Positions 25,533 through 35,515 of a stretch of 64,000 nucleotides of DNA are shown here, piece after piece. Position 1 is the first letter of the stretch, and the number at the start of each line of letters is the position of its first letter. Location: the NCBI GenBank assembly GCA_038203525.1, contig JBBRDW010000010.1, positions 6,789-70,788 on the forward strand. The letters are read 5' to 3'. The stretch is from Limnovirga sp038203525. Its GTDB lineage: Bacteria; Bacteroidota; Bacteroidia; Chitinophagales; Chitinophagaceae. The notes beneath the pieces were generated by a model. It worked only from the letters and a program-made list of their open reading frames with translations. It did not search any database and was not told the origin of the DNA. The translations under genes and the position numbers were made by a program.

Positions 25533-27764
25533 ATGTATAAGTTTTCACTCTCTATTGTTCTGTTTATACTTTCGTTGCCTGTAATGGCCCAGGTTATTAT
25601 ACGCGGTAAAGTTGTTGACGCCAATAGCCGCCAGCCTTTAGAAGCGGCCTATATTAGCCAAAAAGGAAACGATAACCAGCAGGTACTCACAGACCATTAT
25701 GGCAATTTTGCAATAAGTGTTTCTAATGAAAACGCTACGCTTACGGCATCATTTATTGGCTATAAGCAAATTGCAATTGATATTGCCGGCAAAAAAGAAA
25801 TCAAAATAGAATTGCAGCCTGATGTTATTGATTTAAAAGATATCGTTATTACCCAAAGCAGCGGCCAGCAAAAATTTAGTACCCTTGCCAAGGTTGACCT
25901 TGATTTAAAACCCGTAAGAAATACGCAGGAATTATTAAGGCTTGTTCCGGGGTTATTGGTTGCGCAACATGCAGGCGGTGGTAAAGCCGAGCAGATTTTT
26001 TTACGTGGATTCGATTGCGACCACGGCACAGATATACAGGTAAGTGTAGATGGTATGCCGGTAAATATGGTTTCGCATGCACATGGGCAGGGTTATGCGG
26101 ATTCGCATTTTATAATTCCGGAAACCATTAATAATATTGATTATGGCACTGGCCCCTACTATACACAGCATGGTAATCTGAACACTGCTGGTTATGTAAG
26201 TTTTTCTACCTATAACAACATACCTCAAAGCCGCATACAGGTTGAAGCAGGGCGTTATAATACTTACCGGACACTTGCAATGATAGACCTGCTGAAGAAA
26301 AATAAAGACAGGCAAAGCGCCTACATTGCGGGCGAATTTAACTATACCGATGGCGCTACTGATAACAAACAAAATTTTAACCGCTTTAATCTCTTTGGTA
26401 AATACAATCTCGCCCTATCGAACAATACGCAGTTAACGGCTTCATTATCCGGTTTTAAAAGTAAGTGGGATGCATCTGGACAAATTCCGGAGCGGGCCGT
26501 AGAAGATGGTACCATCGCCAGGTTTGGTTCGCTTGACCCTACAGAAGGCGGGCATACGGAAAGATACAATGCGAATCTTTCTGTAAACCACCGGTTCGCC
26601 AATAACCTTGCCTGGGAGAACCAGGTGTTTTATACACGCAATATATTCAGCCTATATTCAAACTTTACTTTTTATCTTAACGATCCCGTTAATGGCGATG
26701 AAATAAACCAGTCTGAAAAAAGAAATATATTCGGTTACAATTCTAAACTAACCCATAAAAGCATTTACAATAACTGGACATTGAATTCTATTTATGGTGC
26801 AGGCCTCCGTTATGACGCTACCAACAATACCTTTCTTGCACATACGGTAGAACGCCGGTTTTTAGAGTATGTAAAGCTTGGCGATATTAAGGAAGCCAAC
26901 GCCTTCGGTTATATACAGGAACAAATATCTGTTGGTAAATTTTTTATAGATGCAGGTTTGCGTTATGATTATTTACATTTCGATTATTTTGATAAACTTA
27001 ACCCTCAGCAATTACCTGCGCAGGGTAAATCTATTCTAAGCCCCAAACTTAATATTCAATATACGGTAAACCCGCAGGTACAGGTCTATGTAAAGGGTGG
27101 TAAAGGCTTTCATTCAAACGATACACGTGTTGTGGTTGCCAATGAAGGCCACGAAATTTTACCCGCTGCTTATGGCGCCGATCTTGGCATTATTGTAAAA
27201 CCCGCAAAAGGTTTATTGATCAATATTGCTGCGTGGTACCTGCACCTAGCCCAGGAATTTGTATATGTAGGCGATGATGGCAATGTGGAACCCAGCGGAA
27301 AAACAGAGCGTCAGGGAATTGATATACTTGCCCGCTACCAGTTTAGCAGCAGTTTTTTTGCCAATGTAAATGTAAACTTTACCAAACCCAGGGCTTTAGG
27401 TGCGGCAAAAGGTGCCGACTATATTCCTTTAGCACCAACCGCTACAAGCACTGGTGGTATATTTTATAAAAAGAAAGAAGGTATAAACGGTGGCATTACT
27501 TACAGGTATATAAAAAACAGGCCGGCCAATGAAGACAATACCATCATTGCTAAAGGATATTTTTTATTAGATGGTTCGCTTAACTATACAAAGCCTAAAT
27601 ACGAAGTGGGTATTGCTCTCGAAAATATATTCAATATAGACTGGAATGAAGCTCAGTTTGCAACAGAATCAAGACTAAAAGATGAACCCGCTGCTATAAC
27701 GGAATTGAATTTTACACCAGGTATTCCATTTTTTATAAGAGCCAAATTTGCAGTATTCTTTTAG
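25533..27764 (+). CDS. TonB-dependent receptor, possible metal uptake
   Basis: 743 residues. A signal peptide (to about 19) precedes a carboxypeptidase-regulatory-like beta-sandwich at about 22-95 (IRGKVVDANSRQPLEAAYIS). The plug domain follows, with FLRGFDCDHGTDIQVSVDGM and VNMVSHAHGQGYADSHF; the cluster of His/Asp/Cys is characteristic of a conserved receptor subfamily and could bind a metal. A 22-strand-type beta-barrel ends in the expected terminal Phe (FAVFF). It imports its ligand across the outer membrane using TonB energy. The substrate is inferred only from the His-rich plug and the small His-containing exported protein upstream. Confidence 0.92.
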   Translation: MYKFSLSIVLFILSLPVMAQVIIRGKVVDANSRQPLEAAYISQKGNDNQQVLTDHYGNFAISVSNENATLTASFIGYKQIAIDIAGKKEIKIELQPDVIDLKDIVITQSSGQQKFSTLAKVDLDLKPVRNTQELLRLVPGLLVAQHAGGGKAEQIFLRGFDCDHGTDIQVSVDGMPVNMVSHAHGQGYADSHFIIPETINNIDYGTGPYYTQHGNLNTAGYVSFSTYNNIPQSRIQVEAGRYNTYRTLAMIDLLKKNKDRQSAYIAGEFNYTDGATDNKQNFNRFNLFGKYNLALSNNTQLTASLSGFKSKWDASGQIPERAVEDGTIARFGSLDPTEGGHTERYNANLSVNHRFANNLAWENQVFYTRNIFSLYSNFTFYLNDPVNGDEINQSEKRNIFGYNSKLTHKSIYNNWTLNSIYGAGLRYDATNNTFLAHTVERRFLEYVKLGDIKEANAFGYIQEQISVGKFFIDAGLRYDYLHFDYFDKLNPQQLPAQGKSILSPKLNIQYTVNPQVQVYVKGGKGFHSNDTRVVVANEGHEILPAAYGADLGIIVKPAKGLLINIAAWYLHLAQEFVYVGDDGNVEPSGKTERQGIDILARYQFSSSFFANVNVNFTKPRALGAAKGADYIPLAPTATSTGGIFYKKKEGINGGITYRYIKNRPANEDNTIIAKGYFLLDGSLNYTKPKYEVGIALENIFNIDWNEAQFATESRLKDEPAAITELNFTPGIPFFIRAKFAVFF

Positions 27765-27849
27765 ACAGTGTTTGCGCTTTTTTTTAAATAAGGCATTAAA
27801 AACTCTTTTTTATTTATAAATACAACCTGAATTTCTACCTGGGTTTTAT

Positions 27850-28068
27850 TTTTTATTTATGAGCCAAAAAGTTGAATTACTATGAAGCATTCTTGCGTCG
27901 CACTCTTGTACTGTTAGATTCAGCTTCAGCTATTAGCAGTCAGCAAAAGCGTTTGCATGGTTCCTGAATACTGATACCTGACCGCTAATTGCTGCTTTAC
28001 GTTAGCAATGTACAAGAGTGCGACGCAAGTAAAGTTCAATAGTATACCTAAAGTCTGGTTCAAAAAAA
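27850..28068. repeat. Complete inverted repeat pair (219 bp)
   Basis: Minus core TTGCGTCGCACTCTTGTAC at 27893-27911, plus core at 28010-28028, both perfect. Tails are TTTATGAGCC on the left and GTCTGGTTC-A7 on the right. It fills much of the 522-nt gap 27765-28286; nothing else was recognised there. Confidence 0.9.
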
Positions 28069-28286
28069 TTCTGCCTGCCTTATCGCTAGATACTAAGTAT
28101 AATTGTTTTCTGCTTCTTAGGTAAACTGTCATCGGTTTACCATATCAACGATCATCCGGGTAAAATATTTAGGTACATGCGACTGCGAAGATTTATTTTT
28201 ATCCCGCGTTAAACAGTACAGGAAAACCTTTGTTAATTAGTATTACCGGAACATGCATAAATCTATTTTAACTTATTTTTGAAGCC

Positions 28287-30470
28287 ATGTTTAAAAAAAT
28301 CCTAAAATTTATGATGAATAAAAGAGTTTGGCCCGTGTTGCTCATAATACTATTTGGTGGTATTTTCTGGGCCTTTACAGGCACCGGTAAAAATGATGGT
28401 TTTGAAAAAAATAGCGGGGAAGATCAATATGCCCAACAGCAAAAACTACTTACTGCGATTGGTAATATTCTCGAGCAGAAGCATTACAGCCCAAAACCTA
28501 TTGACGATGTATTCTCTAAAGAAGTTTTTAAAAAATACCTTACTGATCTCGACCCGGATAAAAATCTATTTCTTCAATCAGATATTAATGCACTAAATAA
28601 ATATGCTACGTCAATTGATGATGAGATAAATGGTAATACTCCAATTCAGTTTTATCCGGCAGTAGGCATTGTTTACCAGAAACGAATTGCTGATATAATG
28701 GGTGTTTATAAGGAAATACTCTCAAACCCATTTGATTTTACTGTGAATGAAACCGCACAATTTGATGGAGATAAACTTAGCTATGCAGCGGACGAGGCGA
28801 CAAGGAAAGAACTTTGGCGCAAACGCGTTAAGTTTATGACACTGGAACGTTTCAACGACCTTCAGCAGCAAAGAGAGAAAAGTGCAGGCAAGGACAGCGC
28901 AGTAAACAAAACTGATGCTGAACTTGAACAGGAAGCAAGGACAAAAGTTCTTGCCGCACTCGACAGAAATTATAACAGATTAAAGTTGATTTTTACCCAA
29001 AACCAGCAGTTCAGCACCTTTGTAAATACTGTTGCAGATTTGATGGATCCGCATACCGAATACTTTGCGCCAGTTGAAAAGCGCGGCTTCGATGAAGAAA
29101 TGAGCGGCCGTTTTTATGGTATTGGTGCACAACTGAAAGAAGAAGATGGGGCTATAAAAATAGCTAGCCTTATAATCGGCAGCCCTGCCTGGAAAAGCAA
29201 TCAAATTCAGGTAAACGACGAAATAATTAGGGTAGCACAAGGAAGTGAGCCACCAGTTGACGTAGTTGGTTATGCTGTAACTGATGCAGTAAAATTCATA
29301 CGCGGTACAAAGGGCACCGAAGTAAGAATTACTTTTAAGAAAGCAGATGGCACCATTAAGGTTGTTCCCATAATACGCGATGAGATAGTGCAGGATGAAA
29401 CGTTTGCAAGAAGCTCAGTAATAAAAGAGGGCAACAAAAAAATAGGTTACATTTTCCTTCCTGAATTTTACGCAGACTTTGAAAGAGCAGATGGTAACCG
29501 CTGTTCCGCAGACGTAGCCAAGGAATTAGGCAAACTGAAAAAAGAAAATGTAGACGGTATTATATTAGACCTTAGAAATAATGGTGGCGGCTCTTTATAC
29601 GAAGTTGTACAAATGGTGGGCTTGTTCATTAAATCAGGACCGGTTGTGCAGGTAAAAGACCGGGATGGCAAGCCAACCCAATTGCGCGACGATGATAACA
29701 GTGTTCTTTATGATGGTCCGCTTGCCGTAATGGTTAACGAATTCAGCGCCTCCGCATCAGAAATTTTTGTGGCAGCTATTCAGGATTATAAACGGGGTAT
29801 TATAGTGGGCAGTACATCTACCTACGGCAAAGGAACTGTACAAAAACAACTGCCACTTGGTAAACCATTGGATGTGTTTAGCGGGCAAACAGAATTTGGC
29901 GCACTAAAACTTACCTTCCAGAAATTCTACCGTATAAGTGGTGGATCTAACCAGCTAAAAGGTGTTATTCCAGATGTTATTTTGCCCGACACTTATGAGT
30001 ACCTAAAATTCCGTGAAAAAGATAATCCTACTGCCCTCGGTTGGGACCAGATAGCAAGCGCAAGCTACACTCCATCCAACTCAATTGACAACATGCAGGA
30101 GATACAGAAAAAGGCGCAGGAACGTTTGAACAGCAGCACTGCCTTTAACGTAATAAAAAATAACTCGCTTTGGCTAAGTCAAAAAAATGATAAAGAGTAT
30201 TTTCTTAATATAAATACCTACAAAAAAGAACAGGGGCTTATAAAAACCACAGTTAATCAGGATGAGGCAGTTGCCAAACTAAAGCAGCCCATGAATATGC
30301 AACCTGCGGAAGTTGACAAAGACAAATTCTATAACAACCCAGATAAAGCCAAAGGCGAAAGATATAAGCAATGGCTAAAGAATGTTCAGGGCGATATTTA
30401 TATAAACGAAACCGTAAATATTGTAAAAGATATAATGGATTCTCAAGCAGCAAATACAGTTAAGAAATAA
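28287..30470 (+). CDS. C-terminal processing periplasmic protease (S41, Tsp/Prc type)
   Basis: 727 residues. An N-terminal membrane segment (VWPVLLIILFGGIFWAF) is followed by the Tsp N-terminal domain (LDPDKNLFLQSDINAL), a PDZ domain (about 265-345, GIGAQLKEEDGAIKIASLI), the S41 protease core and a DUF3340-like C-terminus. The catalytic Ser-Lys dyad is in FSASASEIF (Ser489 by alignment with E. coli Tsp) and YGKGTVQ (Lys515). The GLxLDLRNNGGGSL-type motif is present (IILDLRNNGGGSLYEVV). It degrades or processes periplasmic proteins from their C-termini. A terminator follows at 30493. Confidence 0.93.
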   Translation: MFKKILKFMMNKRVWPVLLIILFGGIFWAFTGTGKNDGFEKNSGEDQYAQQQKLLTAIGNILEQKHYSPKPIDDVFSKEVFKKYLTDLDPDKNLFLQSDINALNKYATSIDDEINGNTPIQFYPAVGIVYQKRIADIMGVYKEILSNPFDFTVNETAQFDGDKLSYAADEATRKELWRKRVKFMTLERFNDLQQQREKSAGKDSAVNKTDAELEQEARTKVLAALDRNYNRLKLIFTQNQQFSTFVNTVADLMDPHTEYFAPVEKRGFDEEMSGRFYGIGAQLKEEDGAIKIASLIIGSPAWKSNQIQVNDEIIRVAQGSEPPVDVVGYAVTDAVKFIRGTKGTEVRITFKKADGTIKVVPIIRDEIVQDETFARSSVIKEGNKKIGYIFLPEFYADFERADGNRCSADVAKELGKLKKENVDGIILDLRNNGGGSLYEVVQMVGLFIKSGPVVQVKDRDGKPTQLRDDDNSVLYDGPLAVMVNEFSASASEIFVAAIQDYKRGIIVGSTSTYGKGTVQKQLPLGKPLDVFSGQTEFGALKLTFQKFYRISGGSNQLKGVIPDVILPDTYEYLKFREKDNPTALGWDQIASASYTPSNSIDNMQEIQKKAQERLNSSTAFNVIKNNSLWLSQKNDKEYFLNINTYKKEQGLIKTTVNQDEAVAKLKQPMNMQPAEVDKDKFYNNPDKAKGERYKQWLKNVQGDIYINETVNIVKDIMDSQAANTVKK

Positions 30471-30492
30471 ATTTTTTGAGGTGAATTTTTAC

Positions 30493-30524
30493 AAAGCTTT
30501 CTCTTTCCAGAGAAGGCTTTTTTG
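30493..30524 (+). terminator. Intrinsic terminator of the protease gene
   Basis: AAAGCTTTCTCT pairs with AGAGAAGGCTTT around a TTCC loop (one internal mismatch), followed by T residues. It lies 23 nt past the stop codon and precedes the repeat pair. Confidence 0.8.
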
Positions 30525-30565
30525 TTGGTGGTAATTAATTGTTGCATCAGAAATGCATAAGAAAT

Positions 30566-30764
30566 ATTTTTGGGCCAGGCTAAACATCTTTGGGCATCGC
30601 TTGTTGTGTCACTCCCTTGTACGTTCGGAACAACAGGTAACAAGGAGAAAAGCAAAAAGAATTTTATTGTTCACTTTTCATTACTCACTGTTCACTTCTA
30701 TTCTTCACTACAAGAGTACGCCGCAACAAAAGCACAATTCCTGTTCACTTGCCAGACTAGAAAA
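30566..30764. repeat. Decayed inverted repeat pair (199 bp)
   Basis: Left core TTGTGTCACTCCCTTGTAC at 30604-30622 and right core CTACAAGAGTACGCCGCAA at 30708-30726 each differ from consensus, but at different positions, so the two arms no longer match. The right tail abuts the stop codon of the OmpA-family gene at 30765. Confidence 0.8.
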
Positions 30765-32675
30765 TTAAATTCCGGTAATAATAAATTCTGTTCTGCGGTT
30801 TAATTTACGGCCGGCTTCAGTCGTGTTATCAGCTACCGGTTTTGTGGCTCCGGAACCTTTCCAGGTTAATCGTTTTTCATCTATGCCTTTGCTTATAAGA
30901 TATGCTGCCACAGCCTTTGCGCGGTCCCGAGAGAGTTGTAAATTTTTATCAACGGTACCTGTATTATCTGTGTGGCCATTTATTAAAACCTTAATGCCGG
31001 TATTATCCGTCATTAGCTGGAGCAGCTTATTAAGTTCTATTAAACTAACGTCTTCAAGCTGTGAAGAATTTAACGCAAACTGTATATTATTTAATGTGCC
31101 GGTGGCATTAATTACAATGGGCTGCAGGGCAATATTTTTTATATAAATACTGTCAGGTTCCTTGTTGCTTAGCGCAAACATATCGCTGTAAAAAAGGTAG
31201 CCCCTGCGGTTTACTGTAAAAGTATAATTCTTGCCCACAGGCAGTGTAATAAAGTAAAAACCTGTTTCATCAGTCTGCACTTTGGTAATAGTTTTCTGCG
31301 TGGCAATATCAACGAGTTCCACTGCGCAGGGAAGCTCTTTTTTGGTGGTTGCATCTGAAACCGTACCCTGCACATATAAGGTTTTTGCAGGCCTTATGTC
31401 TTTGCGAAGTTGAAATTTATAAAGGTCGAGTCCTCCTCGAGTATCGGCACGGTCGCTTGCATAATAAGCAGTTACACCGTCTGACGCAACGAACAAGCTT
31501 CCTTCGTTTTCAACAGTATTAATTGGGTATCCAAGATTTTCTGGAATGCCCCATTTACCAGCTGTATCTTTCCTGGTAATATAAATATCTGCATTGCCAT
31601 AACCCGGCAAACCGTCTGATGTAAAATAGAGCGTGCTGTTGTCTGCATGTATAAACGGTGCCTGCTCATCACCTTTTGTATTAATGGCTGGCCCCATATT
31701 TACAGCCGGTAACCATTTGCCGTTTGAGCCGCGATAACTAACATACAAGTCAATACCACCATAGCTTCCCGGCCTTGCACTGCTGAAATAAAGCGTGTTC
31801 TTATCCGGACTAAGACTGGGAGAACTTTCGAAATATTCTGTATTAATATTGGGCCCCATATTAATGGGTTCACTCCACCCCTGCGGCGTATTGTAAGAGA
31901 TATATAAATCAAAATTACCATAACCTTTGCCGGGGAAGTTGCCTGCAAAAATTAGCCATTCGCCATCCTGCGAAATATTGATCGCACCTTTAGATGGCTC
32001 ATCATTTAAGCGGCCTTCAATCATTTCAGCCCTGCCATATCCGTGGTCATTTTTTTTGCTTTGAATAAAATCTTCAGCAATACCAGCTCCACGTCTGGTA
32101 AATACAAGGGTACTGTCGTCTATGGTAAAAGAAGGCAGGTATTCTGATTGAGGCGAGTTAATGCTATCGCCCAGGTTAACCGGTGCAAATACATAATCTG
32201 TTACGCGGTGCTTGCTTGCGTAGTCAATTGCAAACTCATAACAGCGCTTGCGATAGTTGGCGCTCCTTGTGCTTTTTTCATTAAGGTTTGGTATAGCTAA
32301 AAACCGGTGTGCTGCGGCTAATGCATCATCAAATCTTCCCAAAGCTGCAAGGTTTATAGAATAGGGAAGGTTGTAATATTTAAAATAATCCGTGTCTTTA
32401 CTTCTTGCTTTTTCATAGAATTCAACGCTCTTTGCATAATTGTTAAGTTCCCCATAAACACCCGCCAGTGAAAGATAAGCATCAACATAACCCGCTTCGT
32501 ATTCAATGGCTTTATTTAGCATGGGAATAGCATCTTTTATAAATCCATCCCTCAACTGCAGAATTGCCTTATCGTAAATATCAAGCGCTTTTTTATTTAT
32601 ATTTTCGGGGTTGTACGCTTGTCCGAAATTATATACAGGCATAAAAAGAATGAGTATAATTGTACACAGCTTCAT
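30765..32675 (-). CDS. PorE-like TPR-PD40-CRD-OmpA outer-membrane-associated protein
   Basis: 636 residues from the ATG at 32675, which begins a signal peptide (MKLCTIILILFMPVYNFGQ); the longer frame reaches into a repeat and is not used. Domain order: TPR repeats (about 25-130), PD40-type propeller blades with repeated (S/T)PSLSPDKNTLYFSS and DGE/NTLYFTSDG motifs (about 170-420), a carboxypeptidase-regulatory-like domain (about 435-510), and a C-terminal OmpA domain with INGHTDNTGTVDKNLQLSRD and NRRTEF for peptidoglycan binding. This order matches PorE of the type IX secretion system. Many Bacteroidota encode paralogues, so a true T9SS role is likely but not proven. Confidence 0.85.
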   Translation of the reverse strand: MKLCTIILILFMPVYNFGQAYNPENINKKALDIYDKAILQLRDGFIKDAIPMLNKAIEYEAGYVDAYLSLAGVYGELNNYAKSVEFYEKARSKDTDYFKYYNLPYSINLAALGRFDDALAAAHRFLAIPNLNEKSTRSANYRKRCYEFAIDYASKHRVTDYVFAPVNLGDSINSPQSEYLPSFTIDDSTLVFTRRGAGIAEDFIQSKKNDHGYGRAEMIEGRLNDEPSKGAINISQDGEWLIFAGNFPGKGYGNFDLYISYNTPQGWSEPINMGPNINTEYFESSPSLSPDKNTLYFSSARPGSYGGIDLYVSYRGSNGKWLPAVNMGPAINTKGDEQAPFIHADNSTLYFTSDGLPGYGNADIYITRKDTAGKWGIPENLGYPINTVENEGSLFVASDGVTAYYASDRADTRGGLDLYKFQLRKDIRPAKTLYVQGTVSDATTKKELPCAVELVDIATQKTITKVQTDETGFYFITLPVGKNYTFTVNRRGYLFYSDMFALSNKEPDSIYIKNIALQPIVINATGTLNNIQFALNSSQLEDVSLIELNKLLQLMTDNTGIKVLINGHTDNTGTVDKNLQLSRDRAKAVAAYLISKGIDEKRLTWKGSGATKPVADNTTEAGRKLNRRTEFIITGI

Positions 32676-32742
32676 TGGTACGAAAATCTGAAAAAACCTG
32701 CTAACAGGCCTGTTAAATTTTGCAGGCATTATAGCAATATTC

Positions 32743-32914
32743 TTTTTATTGACCCGGCATATATTCTTTGTGAGGCTTTTGTTGCGTCGCACTCTTGTAC
32801 ACTTTGTTTCCTATTCACCAATCGACAACCATGCCTATTGGCGATTTTTGATCCGGAAGTACAAGTGTGCGACGCAACAACTGCTGCCATTTAAGCGAAA
32901 GCTGGGTAAATAAA
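32743..32914. repeat. Inverted repeat pair (172 bp)
   Basis: Minus core at 32782-32800 (perfect), plus core GTACAAGTGTGCGACGCAA at 32859-32877. The inner edge of the right arm reads ATCCGGAAGTAC, extending the symmetry. This is the shortest spacer in the window (58 nt). Confidence 0.9.
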
Positions 32915-32983
32915 TGGCACCCAACTCTTGCGTTGTTTAAGTGAGCTTAATCGTTTCTAAATCTTAAAATTCTATTTTGGAAC

Positions 32984-33021
32984 TATATTTGCAATCGTAG
33001 GAATTTGGTGACATAAATTTG
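32984..33021 (+). promoter_or_regulatory. Candidate promoter boxes upstream of multicopper oxidase
   Basis: Two TAnnTTTG matches, TATATTTG at 32984-32991 and TAAATTTG at 33014-33021. The TTTG of the first sits 22 nt before the second, close to the -33/-7 arrangement of Bacteroidota promoters. The second box is 117 nt before the start codon. Confidence 0.35.
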
Positions 33022-33137
33022 TACTTTTTTTGAATTAGTGTCAACCAATTATAAAAAACATTGTTATCTAACTCACCTGAATATCGAACCGGTATTTTTG
33101 GTAACGAATCGTTTCATCAAAACTAATACTGAATAAT

Positions 33138-35309
33138 TTGAAAATATTATACCTTGCATTACTGGCATCTGTACTTTCGCTAACGATCATTCATACTTTA
33201 AGTATCTCTACTTTCGCGCTGGATAGCACGGCAAAAACCATTCTTAACTACAAACAAAAAAATGCAATTGCCTGCGGCTTTGGAGGCGTTGAATATTCGG
33301 GTTTTGCAGAGTTTATTAGTGCAAGCCCCTTATTGAATACCTGGGCAAAAAAACTACCACCTTATACCGGAATGGATGAATTACCCTATAATAATTTGTT
33401 TATTCCCGATACATTGAACGGCACTATCTTTAACCTGCGCATGCACGATACTACTATGCAATGGCTGCCTGGGGAAGCTACAAGAACCATGGCATTTAAC
33501 AACAATTCTGTTTTGGGACCCACGCTTTTTTTTAAAAAAGGCGATTCGGTTCAAATGAACGTTACCAACGAAATGGGTGATACAACAACGGTGCACTGGC
33601 ATGGTCAGCACTTGCCTGCAATTATGGACGGAGGGCCCCATCAACCTATTGCACCCGGCACTACATGGCATCCTGGTTGGGTTGTAAAAAACAATGCTGC
33701 TACCTACTGGTATCACCCCCATCTTCATATGATGACTACAGAACAGCTAACCATGGGGCTGGCGGGTTTGATCATTGTTAGGGATGATGCGGAAGCCGCA
33801 TTGAACTTGCCCCGCACTTATGGCGTTGATGATATACCACTTATTATTCAGGACAAGGCTTTTCTGCCCAACAGCAATCAGCTATCAGTTGAGGCTTATG
33901 GGGATACGGCGATGGTGAACGGAACTTTAAAAGCGCAGTTAAACGTTCCTGCCCAGGTTGTAAGATTCAGGGTTTTGGATGGCGCAACAGACCGCAGTTA
34001 TAATCTTGCTTTTAGCGATAGCCGCAGTTTTTCAGTGATAAGCGGCGATGCCGGTTTGCTCGATAAACCTGTTCCAGTAACCCGTTATATATTATCAGCC
34101 GGAGAGCGTATTGAAATTTTGGTGAATTTTTCAGGAGAAGAAAGTAAAACAGTAACGCTAAAAGCTTATAACGCTTCTTTGCCCACAGATATGCCGGGCA
34201 GCGAGCCGGATACCAGAAATACTGCCGATTATTTTCGCAACAGCCTTGGCAACAGGGATTTTGATTTATTAAAACTAAATATTGTCGCCCAGAATTCGCA
34301 TCCTGTCACAAGCATTCCCGACTTTTTGGTTCCAAATACGAGTATTGATAAAACTGAGGTAACGATGACTCGTTATATTGAAATGTCGAAAGCAAGTCCA
34401 GATGCGTGTCCGGTTAACGTACCACCTTGCTCCTTATTTAACGGAAAATTTTTTGATATAGACCGTGTAGATTATAGCGTGCAAAAAGGCGCAACAGAAA
34501 TTTGGGAGCTCACCAATCAATCCGGCACCGCTCATCCTTTCCATATACACGATGTTTCTTTTCAGTTGCTGAGTAAGAGCACCGGGCCCTTGGCAGAGTT
34601 TGAGAAAGGATGGAAAGATGTTGTAATGGTAAGCAGCGGCGCAAGCGTTCGTTTTATTGCAAAATTTGAAGATTATGCCGATGCAGAACACCCCTACATG
34701 TACCATTGCCATATTTCCATTCACGAAGATGCGGGGATGATGGGTCAGTTTGTGGTGGTACCATCGGTATTACCAGTCAGCTTAACGAGTTTTAATGGAT
34801 TATTATCCGGCAAAAACATCATTCTCTCGTGGAAAACAGCCAACGAAATAAACACCAAATCATACGTAGTAGAAAGAAGCACTAACGGCATAAATTATAT
34901 GGCTGTAGCAACGGTAAATGCAGCTCGTAAAACAAGCTACGGTTACACAGACAAAAATGTTACATCGCTAACCGGCAATCTCTATTACCGCTTAAAGATA
35001 ATTGATGGCGATGGCAAATTCGTATACAGTAAAATCATCAATTTAAAACCCAGCGAAATTCAACTGAATCTTTTTCCTAACCCCGTAGTTTCAGGCGAAC
35101 TAAATGTCTCTTACAGCCCTGCTTTTGAAAATGTCATTCAGTTAAATGTGTTGGATTCAAAAGGCAAAACCATTATTAAAAATACCTTATCAGCTGGTAC
35201 GGGCTCTTTTAAAATAAATGTATCAGCCCTTACAAATGGAATATATTTTTTAGTGATCTCAGACGGCAAAAAAATAAAAAAACAAAAATTCGAAGTATTT
35301 CATCGGTAG
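33138..35309 (+). CDS. T9SS-secreted multicopper oxidase
   Basis: 723 residues with a TTG start at 33138 and an N-terminal signal-like helix. The four copper motifs are present: HWHG (153-156), WYHPHLH (His193, 195, 197), HPFHIHD (His466, 469, 471) and HCHISIHEDAGMMGQ (His523, Cys524, His525, His529). Type 1, 2 and 3 copper sites therefore look complete. The last 75 or so residues (LNLFPNPVVSGELNVSYS ... NGIYFLVISDGKK) form a type A T9SS sorting domain, so the enzyme should act outside the cell, oxidising metals or phenolics. It is divergent from the PorE-like gene. Confidence 0.92.
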   Translation: MKILYLALLASVLSLTIIHTLSISTFALDSTAKTILNYKQKNAIACGFGGVEYSGFAEFISASPLLNTWAKKLPPYTGMDELPYNNLFIPDTLNGTIFNLRMHDTTMQWLPGEATRTMAFNNNSVLGPTLFFKKGDSVQMNVTNEMGDTTTVHWHGQHLPAIMDGGPHQPIAPGTTWHPGWVVKNNAATYWYHPHLHMMTTEQLTMGLAGLIIVRDDAEAALNLPRTYGVDDIPLIIQDKAFLPNSNQLSVEAYGDTAMVNGTLKAQLNVPAQVVRFRVLDGATDRSYNLAFSDSRSFSVISGDAGLLDKPVPVTRYILSAGERIEILVNFSGEESKTVTLKAYNASLPTDMPGSEPDTRNTADYFRNSLGNRDFDLLKLNIVAQNSHPVTSIPDFLVPNTSIDKTEVTMTRYIEMSKASPDACPVNVPPCSLFNGKFFDIDRVDYSVQKGATEIWELTNQSGTAHPFHIHDVSFQLLSKSTGPLAEFEKGWKDVVMVSSGASVRFIAKFEDYADAEHPYMYHCHISIHEDAGMMGQFVVVPSVLPVSLTSFNGLLSGKNIILSWKTANEINTKSYVVERSTNGINYMAVATVNAARKTSYGYTDKNVTSLTGNLYYRLKIIDGDGKFVYSKIINLKPSEIQLNLFPNPVVSGELNVSYSPAFENVIQLNVLDSKGKTIIKNTLSAGTGSFKINVSALTNGIYFLVISDGKKIKKQKFEVFHR

Positions 35310-35360
35310 TAGAGGTCAATCAATATTTATATACTGAAAAAGGGATATTAAATAACTGTG

Positions 35361-35410
35361 GGCCGGGCTCCAATGCTGCTATTTAGCCCGGTTGCGTCGC
35401 ACTCTTGTAC
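35361..35410 (-). repeat. Repeat half-unit, minus orientation
   Basis: Perfect core TTGCGTCGCACTCTTGTAC at 35392-35410. The tail GCCGGGCTC pairs locally with TAGCCCGG to form a small stem. Close relative of the copy at 8448-8505. No local partner. Confidence 0.85.
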
Positions 35411-35515
35411 TTTTGTTTTCTATGCTGCAACGCACATTCAGTTTTACTATACGCAACTAACAGGAGAAAAATAGCCGTTTAAAAATAAATCGTCCTGCGT
35501 ACACCAGGTGTTTAA

